Of a stretch of DNA of 64,000 bases, positions 63,901-64,000 are shown piece after piece. This DNA is from Verrucomicrobiota bacterium. GTDB taxonomy: Bacteria; Verrucomicrobiota; Verrucomicrobiia; Verrucomicrobiales; Akkermansiaceae. The stretch lies in assembly GCA_017301995.1 (NCBI GenBank), contig JAFLEH010000006.1:1-64000 (forward strand). The letters run 5' to 3'. Numbering within the stretch: position 1 is the stretch's first letter; each line of letters opens with the position of its first letter. The notes below the pieces were generated by a model. It was not told where the DNA came from. It searched no databases and saw only the letters and a list, made by a program, of their open reading frames with translations. A program made the translations under genes and the position numbers.

Positions 63901-64000
63901 GCTCAACGCTATCGGGAACAACTCGCGGCCAACATCCCGGCCGGCGCAGTAGACATATGGGAACGTCTCTTCGCGCTGGCAGAACAGGAGAAGGATGCAT
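60979..64000 (+). CDS. SF2 (SNF2/DEAD-like) helicase, 3' end outside window
   Basis: At least 1,007 residues from MKPAEALKHLDSAEASLKDF (ATG 60979); it runs off the right edge. Motif I is ADEVGLGKT (Gly-Leu-Gly-Lys-Thr at 47-51), motif II is DEFQ (residues 277-280, LFILDEFQRFED), motif III is LLSATPFK (about 313), and the C-terminal RecA-like domain has STTSIGQEGLDFHS and motif VI QREGRINR (957-964). About 600 residues between the two halves are unusually long and carry no domain I recognise. DEFQ in place of DEAH/DEAD is notable. As the last visible gene of a coupled three-gene set with DUF6361 and PLD-like proteins, it is probably the motor of a DNA- or RNA-targeting defence system. Confidence 0.85.
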   Translation, partial: MKPAEALKHLDSAEASLKDFQRSTVDVVCNGLYRDGLRSMLIADEVGLGKTVVAKGVIARTIRERIQGGVSGPLKVTYICSNQVIGRENIRKLQLFPDADSDAESISRISSLGLNISNGSRKGAKKYLRLSTLTPATSFQVSNSTGIAQERALIFRLLTEDRKLNAECRGLRWLLIAGVGSIDRFKQIIDWVPPEQVRKGLAKKFLKGIKRTTLDPDLCKSVGIRRGSKLYRAVMVMAGKLQGKTHQNVRHELTLRLRKQLIDCCLDYVEADLFILDEFQRFEDLISDDPENEQAMIAARIFRHPKSRILLLSATPFKAFTTRADNDRGDDHYKEFKKVLGFLLKDKPGALDEYEVHRNKLFGQLVQLKNGATTLDPEPRDRIQEILRSRICRTERTIAGAAVNSLISDSWKTDTMSFDAGDIVNFTLTDAIAAELEKVEPGHHGAVEFCKSALFPLSFMEHYQFKAKLLKHRKTEAVAEALARSKSAWVDTKAIDFYRWSIFGKRYPGDPAHSPLRFLAEKAIGEQGCRMLWVPPSLPYYTLKGAFKKAEGFTKTLVFSSWVMVPRMISTLLSYEVEKRTIGDKASIRGKEKGSRRYFQEHRNPRPLITFRTRSRRGEVANMSNFTLIYPSLALARLVDPVDWLGKDKTLSEVVKEVTGRIRQKLTESGIREFAGTGDGSERWYWAAPILLDRDDPQAQLWMDENSSVWSRETFFSKTDEAASGKERHAEEMVRCFKDPQSAGLGPFPMMLPRVLAEISLGSPAIVTYRTLARLFPDEAPAALMVHAFEIGKRFIELFNKPESIAAVRLSEEPAAYWRAVIRYCASGCLQSVLDEYCHLLKGQNLDLPAMVEQLVQSINLNSAPLNVDSLDTFLGDESPNEPKKMRCHYATVFGNQHFDRESGQNRAVSVREVFNSPFRPFVLSTTSIGQEGLDFHSYCRRIVHWNLPGNPVDLEQREGRINRYKGLVIRQNLAQRYREQLAANIPAGAVDIWERLFALAEQEKDA

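Overview
The window is high-GC, gene-dense DNA from a bacterium that I place in the Verrucomicrobiota. The reasons are several secreted proteins ending in a PEP-CTERM-like tail (Pro-Glu, hydrophobic stretch, Arg-rich end), large proteins of autotransporter-associated beta-strand repeats, an ECF sigma/FecR-like pair, many CAZyme-like secreted enzymes, and AraC-type regulators beside them. I cannot name the genus.

Region 1 (1-14.4 kb). A truncated AraC-type regulator enters from the left edge, followed by a small gene remnant, an anti-sigma-like FecR-domain protein and an ECF sigma factor, all reading left except the remnant. Diverging from these are two tandem beta-strand-repeat proteins that share a 1,007-base block without any base difference. 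Next comes a 1,414-residue secreted GH89-type alpha-N-acetylglucosaminidase. It converges on a second AraC-type regulator that is broken by single-base frameshifts.

Region 2 (14.5-31.4 kb). Three neighbouring genes share a roughly 200-residue N-terminal module but carry different C-termini. The third leads a close-packed run of six genes (18013-29578): the module protein, two paralogous putative TIM-barrel glycosidases, a ferritin-like protein, a UroD-family protein and a second GH89 enzyme. A third AraC-type gene, with an in-frame TGA, closes the run. A short PEP-CTERM gene follows, with a 3' double hairpin that also occurs after the short PEP-CTERM gene at 17.9 kb.

Region 3 (31.5-50.9 kb). 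Here lie a choice-of-anchor/LamG protein, two paralogous six-hairpin-type glycosidases with discoidin-like C-termini, a GH38-like enzyme, and a fused ROK kinase-MurQ etherase. The set suggests removal of amino-sugar and mannose residues from complex glycans and use of N-acetylmuramic acid. From 44.8 to 46.5 kb there are signs of decay: a frameshifted glycosidase remnant, an SGNH hydrolase without a signal peptide, and a UroD-family gene lacking its middle. A malectin-domain protein, a phosphoesterase, a small unknown protein and a WYL regulator complete the chromosomal part.

Region 4 (51.1-64 kb, open to the right). A detached 3' half of a tRNA-Tyr gene on the minus strand, with its own terminator on the left, marks what I read as the left end of an integrated element; the complete tRNA-Tyr should lie beyond the right edge. 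Inside are an IS21-like transposase remnant and five closely packed co-directional genes: an AddB-like nuclease, an AddA-like helicase-nuclease, a DUF6361-type protein, a two-HKD phospholipase-D-like protein and an SF2 helicase running off the window. I propose this as an anti-phage or other DNA-defence island. The last three genes look like one system; whether the nuclease pair belongs to it is open. This is the most interesting part of the window.
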